DNA of 21,385 nucleotides. Origin: a virus. The notes under the pieces were generated by a model. The model made no database searches. It worked only from the letters and a program-made list of their open reading frames with translations, and was not told the origin of the DNA. A program made the position numbers and the translations under genes. The stretch covers positions 1 through 21,385 of the IMG/VR virus record IMGVR_UViG_3300021197_001587, one strand, 5' to 3'. How positions within the stretch are numbered: position 1 is the first letter of the stretch; each line of letters begins with the position of its first letter. Below are positions 20,883-21,385 of this stretch, piece by piece.

Positions 20883-21385
20883 ATGGACAATATTTACGAC
20901 ACACTAGCCAAACTAAACAAGGTAGCAAATGCACCTGAAATAGTCAAAGAGGATAGTAATGCACTGTTGAAAAAAGGTCTGGAAGACTTTATCAGCAAGG
21001 AGAGAGATAAATCAGGTCGTCGTGCAGATGACAAAGCTGTTGCTGACGCCAGTAAGATGAATCAAATGTACAAGCCATTTGGCAAAGGTGACAAAGACTA
21101 TGAAACTGGTCTACCAAAGGATGCTAAGAAGGACAAGATGTTTGATGACAAGGCGGCTGCTGATGCAGCCAAAATGAATAAGCAAAGTACTTACACACCA
21201 TTTAGTGACAAACAAAGTCCAGATGGTTTACCAGAGAAGAAAAAAGACACTAAGATGTTTGAAAAAGAGTCTGATGTTGAAAGAGATGATCGTGCAGAAA
21301 AAGCAGGACGTGAAGTAAAGCGTGATGCAAAATATGATCGTTATCATCATGCTGGTAGAGATGGTAAAGACGTAACCAAAGACAT
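20883..21385 (+). CDS. Charged tandem-repeat protein (partial)
   Basis: 167 residues visible; the frame remains open at the window end. The start is supported by AAGGA at 20871-20875. After a helical N-terminus (MDNIYDTLAKLNKVANAPEI), two 39-residue repeats occupy 49-87 and 88-126, followed by a very charged segment (EKESDVERDDRAEKAGREVK) and a His/Tyr/Arg-rich stretch. No signal peptide, Cys or enzyme motif. It follows the capsid-targeting protein closely (11 bases), so a head-associated or scaffold-like protein is the best guess, not a recognised family. Confidence 0.7.
   Translation, partial: MDNIYDTLAKLNKVANAPEIVKEDSNALLKKGLEDFISKERDKSGRRADDKAVADASKMNQMYKPFGKGDKDYETGLPKDAKKDKMFDDKAAADAAKMNKQSTYTPFSDKQSPDGLPEKKKDTKMFEKESDVERDDRAEKAGREVKRDAKYDRYHHAGRDGKDVTKD
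21027..21260 (+). repeat. Tandem 39-residue repeat (2 x 117 bases)
   Basis: Unit 1 is 21027-21143 and unit 2 is 21144-21260. Both begin DDKA(V/A)ADA(S/A)KMN, carry (Y)KPF or YTPF in the middle, then GLP(K/E), and end D(K/T)KMF or similar. Equal unit length and shared ends show duplication; more units may follow beyond the window. Confidence 0.75.

Noticed and set aside
1-21385. tRNA genes, CRISPR arrays, insertion sequences, integrase
   Set aside because: I looked for cloverleaf-like arms, spaced direct repeats, terminal inverted repeats and recombinase motifs and saw none that I can support by eye.

Overview
This window comes from a T4-like myovirus of the marine type (T4-like cyanophages and Pelagibacter myophages are the closest style I recognise). 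The basis is an AT-rich genome with T4 structural homologues of gp13, gp14, gp15, gp18, gp19, gp4 and gp16, T4-style replication and nucleotide genes (DexA-like exonuclease, gp1-like dNMP kinase), T4-type late promoters around NATAAATA, and dense ATGA/TAATG gene overlaps. I cannot assign the host from sequence alone; no host genes, integrase, tRNA, CRISPR array or insertion sequence is visible.

Layout. (1) 1-1646, plus strand: the end of a structural gene, a tail-fibre-like protein with a repeat-type N-terminus, and a glycosyltransferase-like or unknown protein. (2) 1613-5752, minus strand: a compact operon of four small unknown genes (one with a probable signal peptide, one only 54 codons), then gp14 neck protein, gp15 tail terminator and a Nudix hydrolase. 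(3) 5753-5912: a divergent control region with two back-to-back sigma70-type promoters whose predicted transcripts start with the same octamer. (4) 5913-8380, plus strand: a conserved unknown 420-aa protein, gp13 neck protein and a very basic small protein. (5) 8396-13339: an accessory block with a SAM methyltransferase, DexA and dNMP kinase behind their own sigma70-type promoter, then an overlapping trio (2OG-Fe(II) oxygenase-like, B12-type radical SAM, small beta-rich protein), closed by a convergent HNH endonuclease. (6) 13446-21385, plus strand: a very large tail sheath, a terminator, tail tube, a second tube-family protein, a small conserved protein, gp4 head completion, a CWC cysteine-rich microprotein, gp16 small terminase, a protein with a T4-style capsid targeting sequence, and a repeat protein that runs off the window.

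How it works together. Structural genes are mostly preceded by late-promoter-like octamers, while three sigma70-type promoters, all with 16-bp spacers, serve the small minus-strand genes, the 420-aa gene and the dexA-gp1 pair. The most interesting regulatory object is a 9-bp hairpin over the gp14 ribosome binding site and start codon. Its upstream arm lies in the late promoter, so only early read-through RNA would carry the full hairpin. The most interesting protein objects are the radical SAM/2OG oxygenase cassette, the greatly enlarged sheath with adhesin-like inserts, and related Gly-Trp modules in gp14, gp15 and gp18.
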